Shown one piece after another: positions 21,964-34,444 of a stretch of 64,000 nucleotides of DNA (position 1 is the stretch's first letter; every line of letters begins with the position of its first letter). The DNA is from Archilochus colubris (taxonomy: Eukaryota > Chordata > Aves > Apodiformes > Trochilidae), in assembly GCA_023079485.1 (NCBI GenBank), contig CM041115.1:46838156-46902155 (forward strand). Reading direction: 5' to 3'. Below the pieces are notes generated by a model. The model did not search any database, had not been told where the DNA came from, and worked only from the letters and a program-made list of their open reading frames with translations. A program made the position numbers and the translations under genes.

Positions 21964-22741
21964 CTGAAAAACAGGAGATAAAAAATGCAGAAATTATTAT
22001 AGCAAGGACCACCAAAAAAAGAAAGAAAGAAAAAAAAATCACACTGAAAAATTATAATGAAAAAATGTTGAGGGGTTAGAGAAAGAAATGGAACCTGGTT
22101 CATATCCTTCCATTATAGTAGGCATTTTTTGAATCTGAGGAAGGAAACTCCTCCAGATGCTTAACAAGTGTGTTGTGCTCAGGACAAAGGCTGCTTGTAA
22201 AGACAGGACCTCAGACAGGTATGTTCTCTTGTCATACGTTGTAAAAGAGAAAAGTGTCTCAATCTGTGGACAATGGAGATTTATAAGATGTCTCAAGTCT
22301 TATATCAGCAGGGGGGTACTATAAAAAAAACCCAAAGACTTCCCTGCTGGTATGGTGCCTTCAACTGGCTCACTGAATGACCAGATAGGCAAAGGTGCTG
22401 CTGGCAGTAGAAATGAAGGACTAGGAGCAAGCAGCCAGGAGTGGTCAGGATGGAAATGGTATCACTTTATATGTACCAAAGTTGCCTTGAGACCACATTG
22501 CTAAAGTGACTAGGACTGCAACTATTTCACATTATGGCTGAAATGTTCTGAAAGTGAGTACTCTACCACTGCCATTAATCCCAGTTGCATGCATGGCCGC
22601 TTGCCTGGTACCTGATCCATCAACAGAAATTCTGATTATCTGACTGGTCCAGCAGTAAACATTTAAGAAAAAAATTCCTAAGAAGTTTTCCTTTGAATTA
22701 AATTGCATGGAGTCACACCTGAGGCTATAATCCCATAAAAG

Positions 22742-22780
22742 AACAAACAAACAAACCAACCCCAAACAAACAACAACAAG
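22742..22780. repeat. Short CAAA-type repeat
   Basis: ACAAACAAACAAACC-like units followed by CAACAACAAG. A minor low-complexity run within the intron. Confidence 0.85.
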
Positions 22781-25700
22781 GAAAATAACAAATAACCCAG
22801 AACCAAAATAAGGGAGAAAGCCTACTGCATCCCCCTGGCACAAGGCTGTCCTGGTTGCAATGGAACTGCAGATAAGGTTTCTGGCAGATGGATGGTGCTG
22901 CAGGCTGCTGGCAATCATAGACGGAACTGAGGCTTCTCCTCTCTGATGCCATGAAAAGTGGGCAGGTAACAGTAACTAGAGCTTAACCTATTTCCTCTAA
23001 CAAACTTCTAAGGGGAAGAAGAGCAACAAGAGAAATTTCAGTCCATTCTATACTCAGAAATGAAGAAAAAGCAGGGAATGATTGCAAGTGCAACTGTGAG
23101 AAGACTCATTACTGTGCCCCAAGATGCTGGTAATCATTCAAACTGCTTCTGATGATATTTATTAGTACAAACTATTGCAAGAGGGTGGAAAGTTGGCCTT
23201 TCACACCATAAACTTCTGAGGTTGGATGCCTCTAATAGAGCTACATGCAACTTATGACAACTATGCACACACTGCATGCTGTAGATTATTGCTTCTCTTA
23301 AGTGAGTCACTATTAAATCCAAATCCCCCCAAAATACCTTTGTGAGGTATATTTGTTATTCCAGAACTTGTTACTCTAGAATTCTGTAGAGAGAGGGTAA
23401 AGCAGAGTGGGAAAAGGGAAGGAGTAAGGGAGAAATACCCTGACAAATGCATGTAATTTAATATCCATATTTACAACTTGTAAAAAATCCAAATATTTCT
23501 TCCAGTGTGGCAGGTATGTGTGTCTGCTATTATGCCCTAATTATTCTGGTTTTACTGATATCACTAATAATGTGGGTATTTTCATAAAAATAAGTGCATG
23601 GGAAATTAAATACCAGATATATCCAGACTCACATTCTTCCCAGTTAAATTATTAATGACCGTCATGTCACTTTAAATGTCTAGGGAATCTATTGTGAAAA
23701 TAGAGTTAGAAACTGTTCAACATTCTATGATCAGAGACCATTCATATGGATGAAACAGTGAGCAGAATAAGGAAATAAGAGCTAAGTATTGACACATCAG
23801 TTACATGTATTAAATACCAGCAACAGCCTATTTTACACATTTTTCTATTTTTCTGTATTTACTATCTGTTCAGGATATTTGCTTTGTATTTGCCCAATAG
23901 TCAATGCTTACAAAAAACAAAATCCAAAACTAATAACAGAAAATCAAAACCAGTAAAACAAACACTGAGAGATTCTAAATCTGTACACTGGTTATTATTG
24001 ATTCATATTTACAACCACAAGGGCTACAAGTATAGATTTATAAACTTACACACATAAATATACATTGTATATTACGATACATAATTTTAGAATGACCCTA
24101 TATGTATTTAACATCTGTATAATGAAATATCCTGAGATGGAGGTGGGTGTGACACTAATTTGTATAACTGTAGACACCAATGCTAATTCCAATTTCCACA
24201 AGAAATACTACCACAGGTCTTCTATAAAGTCTCACTAGACTAATAGATGCTGGCAATATCTTCGTAGTCCTTGACTGCAGGATGTATATATGAGTTGCTT
24301 TTTAAGAGTAACTACTGTGACAGCATCAGAAACACTATGGAGCATGGGGCAGAGGAACCTCTTTTCTATTCTGCTGCTTAGCAGAGCAGGACCATGAACG
24401 GGTAACCTTGCTTAAGCAGAAAGGGCTATTATATCACAGCTGCTTTTCCAGAACTTCTGGGAAATACCATTCCCCACCATTACTGTTTTCCCTTGGGAGA
24501 GAAAGAAACCACGTTTTGGTACTGGGTACTCCTTCTGACACAACCTAAAGCTCACCCTCCGAACCTTTCCTCTTTATGAATCCGCCTGTACCTCTAACAG
24601 GTCTGGCACAAGTTGTGGTCTTTTTGGAACAAAACATACCACAAAAAAAAAAACAGACTATGGCTCCAGCATGGCTGATTAAAGCATCGATTTTTTCTGT
24701 AAAGACATGCAGGGTAAAAAATGCTCAAATATTTTTGCATAATTCATAGAAAACCTATAAGAAGTTTTAACTAAAACCAGTGTTCTAAATCTTGTCAAAA
24801 GCAGGGAAATCTGCTATGTTTTTGTTAGCATGTGATGAAACACAGAACAATCAACAAACAGACATATAATCCTGAAAACTAGAAGATAAATCAATCACTC
24901 ATTAGATCCCTAAAAATTTACCTTCAGTTTAAAAAGCTGTAAAAGAGAAATAATAATTGACCAGACCTAAATGCTGCAGTCTGTGCCTTGCTTTGTTTTA
25001 AACACAATGCATTTATTTTCCAGAGTAGACTGCAGACTTATTAACCAGCCATAAAAGACATCTGACACTCTCTTTGACTTCTGTATAAATCAAATCCCAG
25101 CACAGATTTCCCAGCATCCTACCTGCAAGACGTTCTCACCCATGATTACCTTGTTTCCCCCATGATCGCTCAGCTGAGCACCAGTACAACCCCACTGGGA
25201 CTAAAAACTTGCCAATCTCTTTTTGAGAATTATAAAGTTAGAAAACTACCTTGCTGAATGATTAATTCGGGAATTCACAATTTTGCCATGCTGAAAACAG
25301 ACATCTTCTGTGTGCTGTAATGTGGCCTACATTTAGGGCTCACCAAGATGCAAGTTAAGTCAACTAACAATTTCCTTGCATGAATTGTATTTCCTCTAAA
25401 TAATAGATTTTCAGGTTTTATAAGCTCAGTTGTCAGGTAGACTTCTGAAGTTTTGTGTGAGGAAATCAAAACCATTCCCACTATCACAATGTGGCATTTT
25501 TTTCTAATATACAAAAAAAATCACTGTCAGTAATGATTTAAAATTGCTTTACTTCTGTGACAATCAACTAATGTTTACTGGCTTCCAGAACAATGGATGG
25601 AAATTCTACTCCTGTACATTTTAGATATGACTAAATAATTACCTGAGATTAAATTATACAAGCAGGAGTAACAGAAGGCAGTTCTCAGTTTTCTTTTTTG

Positions 25701-26579
25701 TTATATTTATGTTCAAGTGCAAAGATGTGCTGTTGATTTGATGCATGACATAATTAATGAGAATTAGTGTATTCAAAAGAAAATTCCTTTATTAATTGTT
25801 TTTATGAGATCATTATTTTTTTGTACAATCTGTATAGTTTCTTCATCATTATTCCTGCTCAATAGACATCCAAAAACATTAAGGAAAATGTGACACATAT
25901 GTGTTAACGTGTATGTTTAGTCAGAAGAGAATTAGCTCAGGATTTCTGAAATATTGTTAGTTTGCTTACAGACAGCACAAAATGTATATGAGTAGCTTCA
26001 AAAACTGCCTATATATACTCAGATTATTGCTAGTAATTTTTCATCGAAGTCCAGACTTCTCCAGCCCTTCACATATGCTAATTACATCATCGAGTCACAG
26101 CATTTTAAATTTTGCTTTCATGAAAGCAGGCTTAATGGACTGTTTGTATATTGCACACCTAGGAGAGTATTTTCATGCATAAAGAGACATTGGTTAAAGT
26201 CAGTTTTGACACAGGCTAGATCTGAGTATGCCGTGTCTAAAACCAGCAAAAAGACATTCTATATTTCATGGAGAGGAATTGTTTTACATTAACTGCAATA
26301 GCTTTATAAATGTGGTTTTGTTCTCATTATAAAGCCAAGGAAGTCTCTCTCTTATTCATATAGTCTGTGTATTAAGTTTACGAAGTGCTATTTGTCAAGT
26401 AATGAACAAGCCAGCTGTCTTCCACTCATTTTCACTGTCTCTAAGTTAAATTGGCACTGGGGGAGGGACCCATGACCTGTCTACACAAAGCTACATATTT
26501 TACTAGTTTTTCTCAAGTAGCTAAAATTTAATTTTACTTGTATGGTTACAGTAAAATTGTGTCCTGCTAGCACCATAAT

Positions 26580-26599
26580 GTTGGCAGTACACTGCCAAC
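26580..26599. repeat. Perfect inverted repeat, 9-bp arms, 2-nt centre
   Basis: GTTGGCAGT, AC, ACTGCCAAC. The outer TTGGC/GCCAA words look like nuclear factor I half-sites, but their spacing is 8 bp, not the 5 bp of the NFI consensus. Confidence 0.95.
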
Positions 26600-27064
26600 G
26601 CTGCCGCGACACTTGAAAATTACAAGTTCAGGATGGAGCCACCCTATGTGAAAGTGTTTACTCATATTACAGGCTTGCTTGCTAGATCACACCTTTACTC
26701 TTGCAGATCAGCTTCAAAGCCCTGTGATTTCTTGCACAGCACTAAACTTTTTTGACAACAGACAATAAAAGTTTGCCCTGGCTAAGTGTCCTAATTCTTG
26801 CCCCTGGAAGATTCAAGTATCTTGGTGCAAAGAAGCAATGCAGACAAAAGAACTTCCTTAATAAACTGTTTCCAGTGAGGAGCATGGGCAGGATTTCTAG
26901 ATAAGCCATAGCATTCAGTATGCCACTATTTGTCTACCATAGGTTTCAGATACTTGTGCATGCTATTTTGATCTGCTACTTCATTCTGTTTCAGTTAAAT
27001 GTTTGTTCAGGAATACAGAATAAAAAGGTTAAATTAGCCTATCTGCACAGTACAGATCACAAAA

Positions 27065-27215
27065 ACCACAGAATGTTTGGGATTGGAAGAGAACTCAAGA
27101 GGTCATTGAGTCAACCGCCCTGCCAGAGCAGGATCACCTAGTGTAGGTCACAAAGGAATGCAAACATGTGGGTTTTTAATATCTCCAGAGATAGTCACTG
27201 GGCAGCCTGTTAGGT
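27065..27215 (-). mobile_element. CR1 LINE 3' end remnant
   Basis: CACAGAATGTTTGGGATTGG, CCCTGCCAGAGCAGGATCAC and ATCTCCAGAGATAGTCACTG are antisense CR1 tail blocks of the same subfamily as 19443-19832. The copy stops at about 27215 after GGGCAGCCTGT. It lies 330 bp from a second minus-strand CR1 segment that starts further inside the element, so both may derive from one insertion. Confidence 0.88.
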
Positions 27216-27385
27216 TCTAAACAAGAAATAGTTATTTTTATTTCTCTCCAAGATTTGCTACAGACATTTGGGTTCAACGCTTTGTGACCTAGCATAAATC
27301 AGGAAAATACACAAAAAATATTCTTCAGCCTCTTGCATTAAAAATAAAAAGTACTCAGAATATACACAATCAGCCAGCTTTGTTA

Positions 27386-27420
27386 ACTTTCAAATCAGGA
27401 AGATATTCTGATTTGAAAGT
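27386..27420. repeat. Perfect inverted repeat, 13-bp arms, 9-nt centre
   Basis: ACTTTCAAATCAG at 27386-27398 and CTGATTTGAAAGT at 27408-27420 are exact reverse complements, separated by GAAGATATT. Transcribed from either strand it would form a 13-bp stem with a 9-nt loop. It is in unique sequence between two CR1 pieces. Confidence 0.97.
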
Positions 27421-27544
27421 AAAACCATGAGAGGAGAACACTATTAGATTAAGAAGGGTGACACTGAAATTAATTCTACCTGTATTGCCTGTAGAAAAGT
27501 GAGTTTTCTTCTGATTGATATTATTCTTATATGAGAAGTAGTTT

Positions 27545-28937
27545 GGGTTATTTCCAGCATCATTGCCCTTCTTTGGACTCTCTCCAGCACCTTGATGTCC
27601 TTTCTGTAGTGGAGGGCCCAGAACTGAACACAGCACTCAAGGTGCAGCCTCACCAGTGCCGAGTACTGGGGCACCATCACTTCCCTTCTGCTGGCCACAC
27701 TATTCCTGGTACAAGCCAGGATTCTGGTGGCCACCTGGGCACACTGCTTGCTCATATTCAGCCAGCTGTTGATAAACACCCCCAGGCCCTTTTACCTTGG
27801 GCAGCTTTCCAGCCACTCTCCCACAGGCCTGTAGCATTGCACAGGGCTGTTGTGACACAAGTGCAGGACCCAGCACCTGGCACTGTTGAACCTCATACAA
27901 CTGGCCTTGGCCCATCAACCCAGCCTGTCCTAATCACTCTGCAGAGCCTTCCTGCCCTCAAGCAGATCAACACTCCTCCCCGATTTAGTGTTATCTGCAA
28001 ACTCGACCTGCACTCGAACCCCTCATCCATATCATTGATTAAGATATTAAAAGGAACCTGTCCCATCTGAGCCCTGGAAAACACCATTTGTGACCAGTCG
28101 TCAGCTGGATTTTACTCCATTCACCATAGCTCTTTGGACCCAGTCATCCAGGAAGTTTTTTTACCCAGTGAAACATACGCATGTCCAAGCCATGAGCAGA
28201 CAATTTCTCCAAGAGAATTCTATGAGAAATAATGTCAAAGGCTTTACTAAAGTCTAGGAAGACAACATACACAGCCTTTCCCTCACCCACTTACTGGGTC
28301 TTGGTGAGTACTTCTGCCAGGTCCCTCAGTACCCTTGGATGGACCCCATCCAGCTCCATAAACTTGTGTCAGTGGTGCAGCAGGCCATTGACCATTTCCT
28401 CTTGATTATGGGGGCTTCACTCTGCTCTCTGTCCCTGTCTTCTAGTTCAGGGGGCTGGGCACCCTGGGAACAACTGGGCTTGCTAATAAAGCCTGAGGCA
28501 AAGAAGGCATTAAGTACGTCAGCCTCTTTCTCATCCTTTGTCACTATATTTTCTCCAACATCCAAGAGAGGACGAAGATTCTCCTTAGCCCTCCCTTAGT
28601 TGTATATGCATTTATAGAAACATATTTTGCTGCCTTTTACTGCATTAGCCAGGTTAACTTCTAGTTGGGCTTGGCCCTTCTAATTTTATTCCTGCACAAT
28701 GTCACAGCATCTTTGTTGTCCTCTTGAGTTGCTTGCCCCTTCTTCCAAAGCTCATAAACTGTTTTTTCTCTTTTGAGTTCTAACAGAAGCTCTCTTTCAG
28801 CCAGGCCAGTCTTCTTCCTTGCTAGCTCATCTTCTGGCAGATAATACTATGTCCTTGAAGAATGTTCTGTGACTTCCTGGACTCCTAAGGCTCCTAAAGA
28901 AAGAAGGGCTCCTTTTGTCTGAAGTCCACCTTCACAT
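27545..28937 (-). mobile_element. CR1 LINE, long ORF2 copy with internal deletion
   Basis: At about 1.4 kb this is the longest CR1 copy in the window. Minus-strand frames give ORF2 pieces: 27444-27779 ([23 protein letters not shown] region), 27893-28087 (GQVPFNILINDMDEG, downstream of the RT catalytic box) and 28326-28565 (NAFFASGFISKPSC, ahead of RT). At 28300/28301 the sequence jumps from the block after the first RT motif to the block before it: about 260 nt present in the copy at 7961-8222 are missing. Plus-strand frames of 179 and 86 aa across it are antisense shadows. The element is non-functional. Confidence 0.93.
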
Positions 28938-31900
28938 ATATATTGTGGCAGGGCAGTGAAGACAAACAAATACAGAAAAAATGGGTTTGCTATGAACCCC
29001 ATTTTATTTGTTTGCTATCGAAAATGAAACTAAGGAATACAAAATGCTATGCACACCAGCTGAATGCTGTTTACAGGGTTTTGAGACGGTCTGTACTATT
29101 TTTTATTTGTCCTGTGTGAAAATGTAATGACTATGACAGCACTTAATGCTTTGGGTGCACATTTCAGCATAGCATGATGCTGAAGCTCACAGGAGTATAA
29201 ATGTAGGGCAGAAACCATGTGCAGGCACCATGATATGAAACAGAAAATGTTAACAACAGAGAGAACCAACACACTCCTGCCCATAAGAACTGCCACAGCT
29301 GCCAGAGCACCATGAAAACCATAGTTTGCTATTTCTTCCTCACTGGAGAGCAGAGCTCTACATACACTGCTAGCAATGCAGAGCCCAGCCCCATGCTGGA
29401 GCTTCCTTGTGAGGCACAATCTGTGCATCCCACCACAGTGCACATCGCTGCTACCGCAGCAGCCAGGGGGTGGTCAGCCCCACACAGCCCCCCCATTTCT
29501 TTCACAGTTTGTTTTCCTGTTTCTCACTGACCATGCTCAAAACCATTGGTCATTTGTAGTATCAAAATTAAAAAAAAAAAAAATCGTGTTATTAAATTCC
29601 TTAAATGCTGCTGCCAATTCCTAATCCTGTTTTGTCAACATCCCTTTCAGGAAAGATTGGTGCATGCCCTGGTGTCTGATTTATATTTCATTTTGAAAAC
29701 AGGAAGCAAATGGATTAAAGTCGTGATTAAACCACTTACTCTTCACTGCATTTTTTCTGCAGAACAGCTTCTTCGTTGTCATGGGCACTGCTCATTGACC
29801 CTTTGCCCCTGAATTCACTTCTTTTTGCATTCATGACGTCTTTTAAACAGACTCCATAGAGAACAAATGAAGGAAAATATCCTCATGTTCAACTGCTCTC
29901 AAAGCAAGCAAAAGATTTGCTTCCTTTTCAATCCACTCTCTTCCTTTTGCAGTTTCAAAAGTGAAATCTGAACTAAGAGTATGAACAAGGCCAAGTAAAA
30001 CCTGAAAGATGCAGAAGCAAACAGGGCTCATAATGTAGGATCTGACTGCTCCCCACGAGGCACATGTTCACAGAGCACTTTCTCCAGACTTTCTCTGCAG
30101 TCACACAATGGACAATGTCACTGGCAACTAGCTTAGTGCCTGAATAACCTGCTGAAATACCAATGATGTAATGTTCTAACTCTCCTTGGCTTTCTTTCTC
30201 CTCATGAATTAAACATTCTGCGTTAGAAAAAATAGAAAAGAAATTATTTTATTTCCTGCAAAAAACACATTGCGTTGCTTGACTAACAAAGAGAGCCTAG
30301 TCCAAATACTGAGAAATGAGAGGAAATGAAAGGAAAATCTAGAAGAAAGTTGCAAAATTAAATAAACCAAAGGTACTAGTTAGATAAAATCACCATACAT
30401 TGTTTTCTGTTAATGTTCTCTACCAAATCCAAATGGAGATGCAAAATTTGTTTATTCCAAAATCTTTAACAAACTGGTAGTTTCATTGATTGTAAGGTAA
30501 AATCAACATGTAGTTACAATTAAAGAGCCTGCTTCTACTTTAAAAGAATGAGCAATTAAAGAGTGAGCAATCCAGAAGTGTGCAGCACTGTAAGAAGTCA
30601 GAGCTTTGTATTATTTTGCTGAGAGAACAGTGTATTTGCTCACATGAATACAAAATAAAAAAGCAGACACTCTCTCAAAGCTTTATAGAAAATTCCAAAT
30701 TAACTTGTAATAAAACCACTTGTTTCCAGAGAAATACTGTTCCAAAGTGGGATATCATGTCTTTAAGCACTTATTTTTTTCCTATTTCTTGTCATGTGCT
30801 CATTGCAAGACAGAGAAATTTGTATACACTAGAGATAAGAGGGATCTATGAGACAAAATATAAAAGATATATAAAATAACCAGACTTCAGAAAAATTCAG
30901 TCATTGAGATCTCCCTCTAAAGGTGGGATATTTTATGTCCCCTTTTTGCTAATACAGGGTGTGCAAAGTGGCAGAAGAGCAGCATCTGCAGGATCATTAC
31001 CAGCTGTGAAATGTGGCCTCTGTAAAACCCCCCCAGTTCAGGTGGGAATCCTGGTTGAGGTCAGCACAGGCCACCCTACAAGGCAGTCCCAGGGACTGCT
31101 TTGTCCAGGTGACCTACGTTCTTATTTCATTATTTCCAACATGCTCCATACAGCATGGGCTGCTCTGCTTTACTCAGCCCATGCTACAATCCGAAGTAGG
31201 AGTGGATGCAGCTGAAGGAGTTAACAGAGCCAGTTTCATCTCAGCAGTGCAGTGTAGCACCTTTTTAGCTTTCTAATCAGGAAAGTATTCCGTAAACTTC
31301 CAGCCATTGCTACCTGATTGGTTTTTGAAAGAACAATAGAAACAAAATGGAAAAAAATCTGAAAAAATAAGGATTAAAGAGATGCTAATTTCCTGTTCTT
31401 TCTTCCTCCTCAGCACAGTAACAGTTGAAAAGTTTTCCTTCCAACCATATATTAAAGGAACAATCTTGGCAGAGTTCATCTTCATGGGGAGAATGTTTTG
31501 ACAACTACTCAAAGGCCACCGATCAGTCATCATTTTGGAATTGATCAATTTGTGTCAAAAAGGACAATTATTAGGCAAAAATTAACCAATTTGGAAGTCT
31601 GTGCATAATTCCCTTATCTCCTGAGTTCTCAACCACCCCTTTCATTCCTTAGTGATTTGACAGATGTTCCATATAGATTACAATTCAAAAAAATGTCCAC
31701 CAAGTGTAGACAACTTTCAGAAATGTCCTGTGGACTGCCTTTTACAGAGCCATGCCTCTATAATATTTGCTTTCTGGAAGACACAGTGTAACAATTCTGC
31801 GCCAGGAAAACAGACATAATTACTATGTTAGTACTGGAGTAAGTACAAATAAAATAAATAAACAAGGAGCAAAATATAGTTAAGACTAAACAGTGTGCAC

Positions 31901-33243
31901 TTCAGCTTATCCGAGCTCCTTTGCATAGTATTGAAAACTCCAGCAGAGACCTAGGAGTATCACTCAATACACTACCCGTCTCCTGAGGTGTTAATCTATC
32001 TGGCCAGCTGAATCCTTGCATCCATTCCTCAAGATGCGTTTTCATGAGCTAAGAAGATACAAGTTTCCAGGAGACTGACAGCTTTTGGATGCAATTGTCA
32101 GGTAAGTATTCAGCATCTCAAAGTTTGTCTGTACATAATGTATCTGATCCATAATTAATTTATGCAATGACATCAAAGACAATCTGGGCACTGTCAAAGC
32201 TGCCAGAGAATCAAAGAATGGTCAGATGAAAGATTATGTTACTTAGTATAAACAGTCTTTCAGTTCAAGGTTCTGACTAAGACTTTTACATTCCTTTTAG
32301 GTGGTCCTGTTTATCTTAACTGTTCAAATTATCTTGTCCTTTTTTCCACAAAGATGAAGTTAACGAGTTATATCCTTATCTGTTACACTCTCCTTTGTCA
32401 ATTGGAAACAATCCTTTAAATTTTTTTTTTTTTTTTTTGAAGAACACACTGGTTAGAAGAACTATTATACATGACAACACTTTTTCACTGGTATAATTAT
32501 GGATAAAATTAAAACATATCTAAAAGCACAACCATTGCATTATCCAGATGATAAAGTAGATGTTACTAAAATTATCTTCTTACCAAACAGCTGTATGAAA
32601 TTAAAGAAAACTTGTCTTTTTCAAAAATTACCTCTAATTTGTTTGAACATTACTTTCTTTTTTTAGAAAAGAAAGCCTTTAAAAAAGGCATTCCATGTTG
32701 CATATATTAATGCAGATATTCACTACAGTATCTACACAAAGCCAATGGAGGCCCACTTCATTCACAGGGGTTTTTACACTGTAGTACTTAGAAGTCAATT
32801 TAACATTTTCTTCAAGTTTAGAAATACAGACTCCTTCAGCAAGATCACTGCAGAAATAGCAAACTGTTTTTCATGGTATTCTTCTATGAAAAAAAATATT
32901 CTTGTAAATGTACAAGGTTGAGTGCTAGCTTTCACAACCATTATATCTTGATGAAGAGCATAATAGTAGTATTTACCTTCAATATTGGTTCCAATTTACT
33001 GGATATGTAACAGTGAAGGCTCTAGGTTTTTTTTATACTATCTTGCCTAGTTTAATTTTCAGCAATAATAATAACTTCAATAATAATACTTAAAAATTTA
33101 AAAAGCTAAGGATTCATATTTTCAAATTCAGTACCATCAGTTTGTAGGTGAGAGAAATGTACTGCTTACTGAAAACATAAAGTATGTGTTTTCTGAAAGG
33201 GAAAACAAGCTTACTTGGGTCAAGTAGTGCCCTATTTTTAACC

Positions 33244-33266
33244 TGAGTCAGTCACTGAATGACTCA
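33244..33266. promoter_or_regulatory. Pair of AP-1 consensus words
   Basis: TGAGTCA at 33244-33250 and TGACTCA at 33260-33266 are both exact AP-1 sites, inverted to each other with 9 bp between them. They lie in a GLIS3 intron. Occupancy cannot be judged from sequence; the assignment is a candidate only. Confidence 0.35.
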
Positions 33267-33948
33267 AGGAGCAGAACTACTCAGCCCTGTTGAAGATACC
33301 AACGCAAAAACCTATACTTAAGCCTTCCTTATTAAAGCTGTTCTACCAGTAACAGCTACAGCATCTAACAGGCATAATGATTCACCCTGACTTCATGTAA
33401 AAGTCAGAACAAAAAGTACCAGCACATAAATGGTTTTCCGATTTCATGAAGTCAGAAAGTAGTGTTGGTGTCTTGTAAGTAATATGCAGAATATCTGAAG
33501 CAAATACCAGCCTCACTCATAATTCTGTTTTTCTAACCTTTCTTCTGAACCTCGGCACTTCCTCAAAGCAAGCCAAGTCACTATATTGTTTTACCTAGTA
33601 CTTGAAAGAAAAAACAAAATAGCTATTTCAACCTGTGAACTTTTCATCCTTGTCCTTTCCTTCCAAAAATCCTGCGTGTTTACCATTGATTTTGGGAAAC
33701 ATCAGTTTAGGCTGCTAAAGCCCACCTTCATATAAAAGCTGTTAGTTCAGAAAGTGACCCAGATAAACACTGGATTTTTCTCCTTTTTAGAATTTCCATG
33801 AGGAACAGAAACACATTAATTTCTCTTTCTGGTCCTGGTCTGTCTTGAAAACGCATGAAAGATCAAAAAGGCTGAATAGTTGTGAGGAAATTATTGATGT
33901 TAGATGAATAGCAAAGGTCCATAAGATCCTAAATTATTTTGAGGTCTG

Positions 33949-34175
33949 AAAAAAAAAAAGGAAAAATCTAAAAAAAAGGAAAAAAGAAAAGACAAAAAAA
34001 AAAAGAAAAAAAGAGAAAAAAGGAAAAAAAAGAAAAAAAGGAAAGAAAAACTAAAAAATAAAGAAAAAAGAAAAAAGGGAAAAAAGAGAAAAAAGAAAAA
34101 ACAAAAAAGAGAAAAGAAAGAAAAAAAAAAGAAAGAAAAAGAAAGAAAAAAAAAAAAAAAAAAAAAGGAAAGAAA
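33949..34175. repeat. 227-bp polypurine tract (polypyrimidine in GLIS3 sense)
   Basis: A-rich with scattered single or double G; I count only about eight pyrimidines in 227 bases. On the minus strand it is a T-rich polypyrimidine tract that ends in TTTTTTTTTTTCAG at 33946-33948, an excellent 3' splice-site shape. The Phe-rich 137- and 94-aa minus frames are translations of this tract. Confidence 0.95.
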
Positions 34176-34444
34176 CTGGGTAAAAGATGAGAAAATACAG
34201 GAGTATCTGTGGTGGAATAAAGTCCTGGGACTGGTCTTACCATGGTATACAAACATCAGCCGCCTACAGATGTTCATTTTGGGTTGCATATTCCATATGT
34301 AGTTGCTTTGCAAGCTACACAGGCGGAAGATAGAATAAGAAAGGAAACTGAAAGAGAAAAGGATTATAAAAATAGAATGAGAGAAAGAAAAAGGACGAAA
34401 AATTAAGTAGGCAGCCTTATGATTATTTTAAAATCAGTTTACAA

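Noticed and set aside
26580..26599. Nuclear factor I binding site
   Set aside because: The TTGGC and GCCAA half-sites are 8 bp apart rather than the 5 bp NFI needs for a full dimeric site.
27531..28070. Plus-strand open frame of 179 aa, the longest in the window
   Set aside because: It is the antisense of the CR1 ORF2 copy at 27545-28937; its His/Pro/Gln-rich translation has no domain and no splice or promoter context.
29312..29530. Short frames around 29300-29620 as a small secreted protein
   Set aside because: No convincing start context, signal peptide or splice structure; the two overlapping frames have no recognisable domain.
33900..34313. Minus-strand frames of 137 and 94 aa, almost all Phe/Ser/Leu, looking like a membrane protein
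   Set aside because: They are translations of the 227-bp T-rich tract; no other sequence signal supports a gene.
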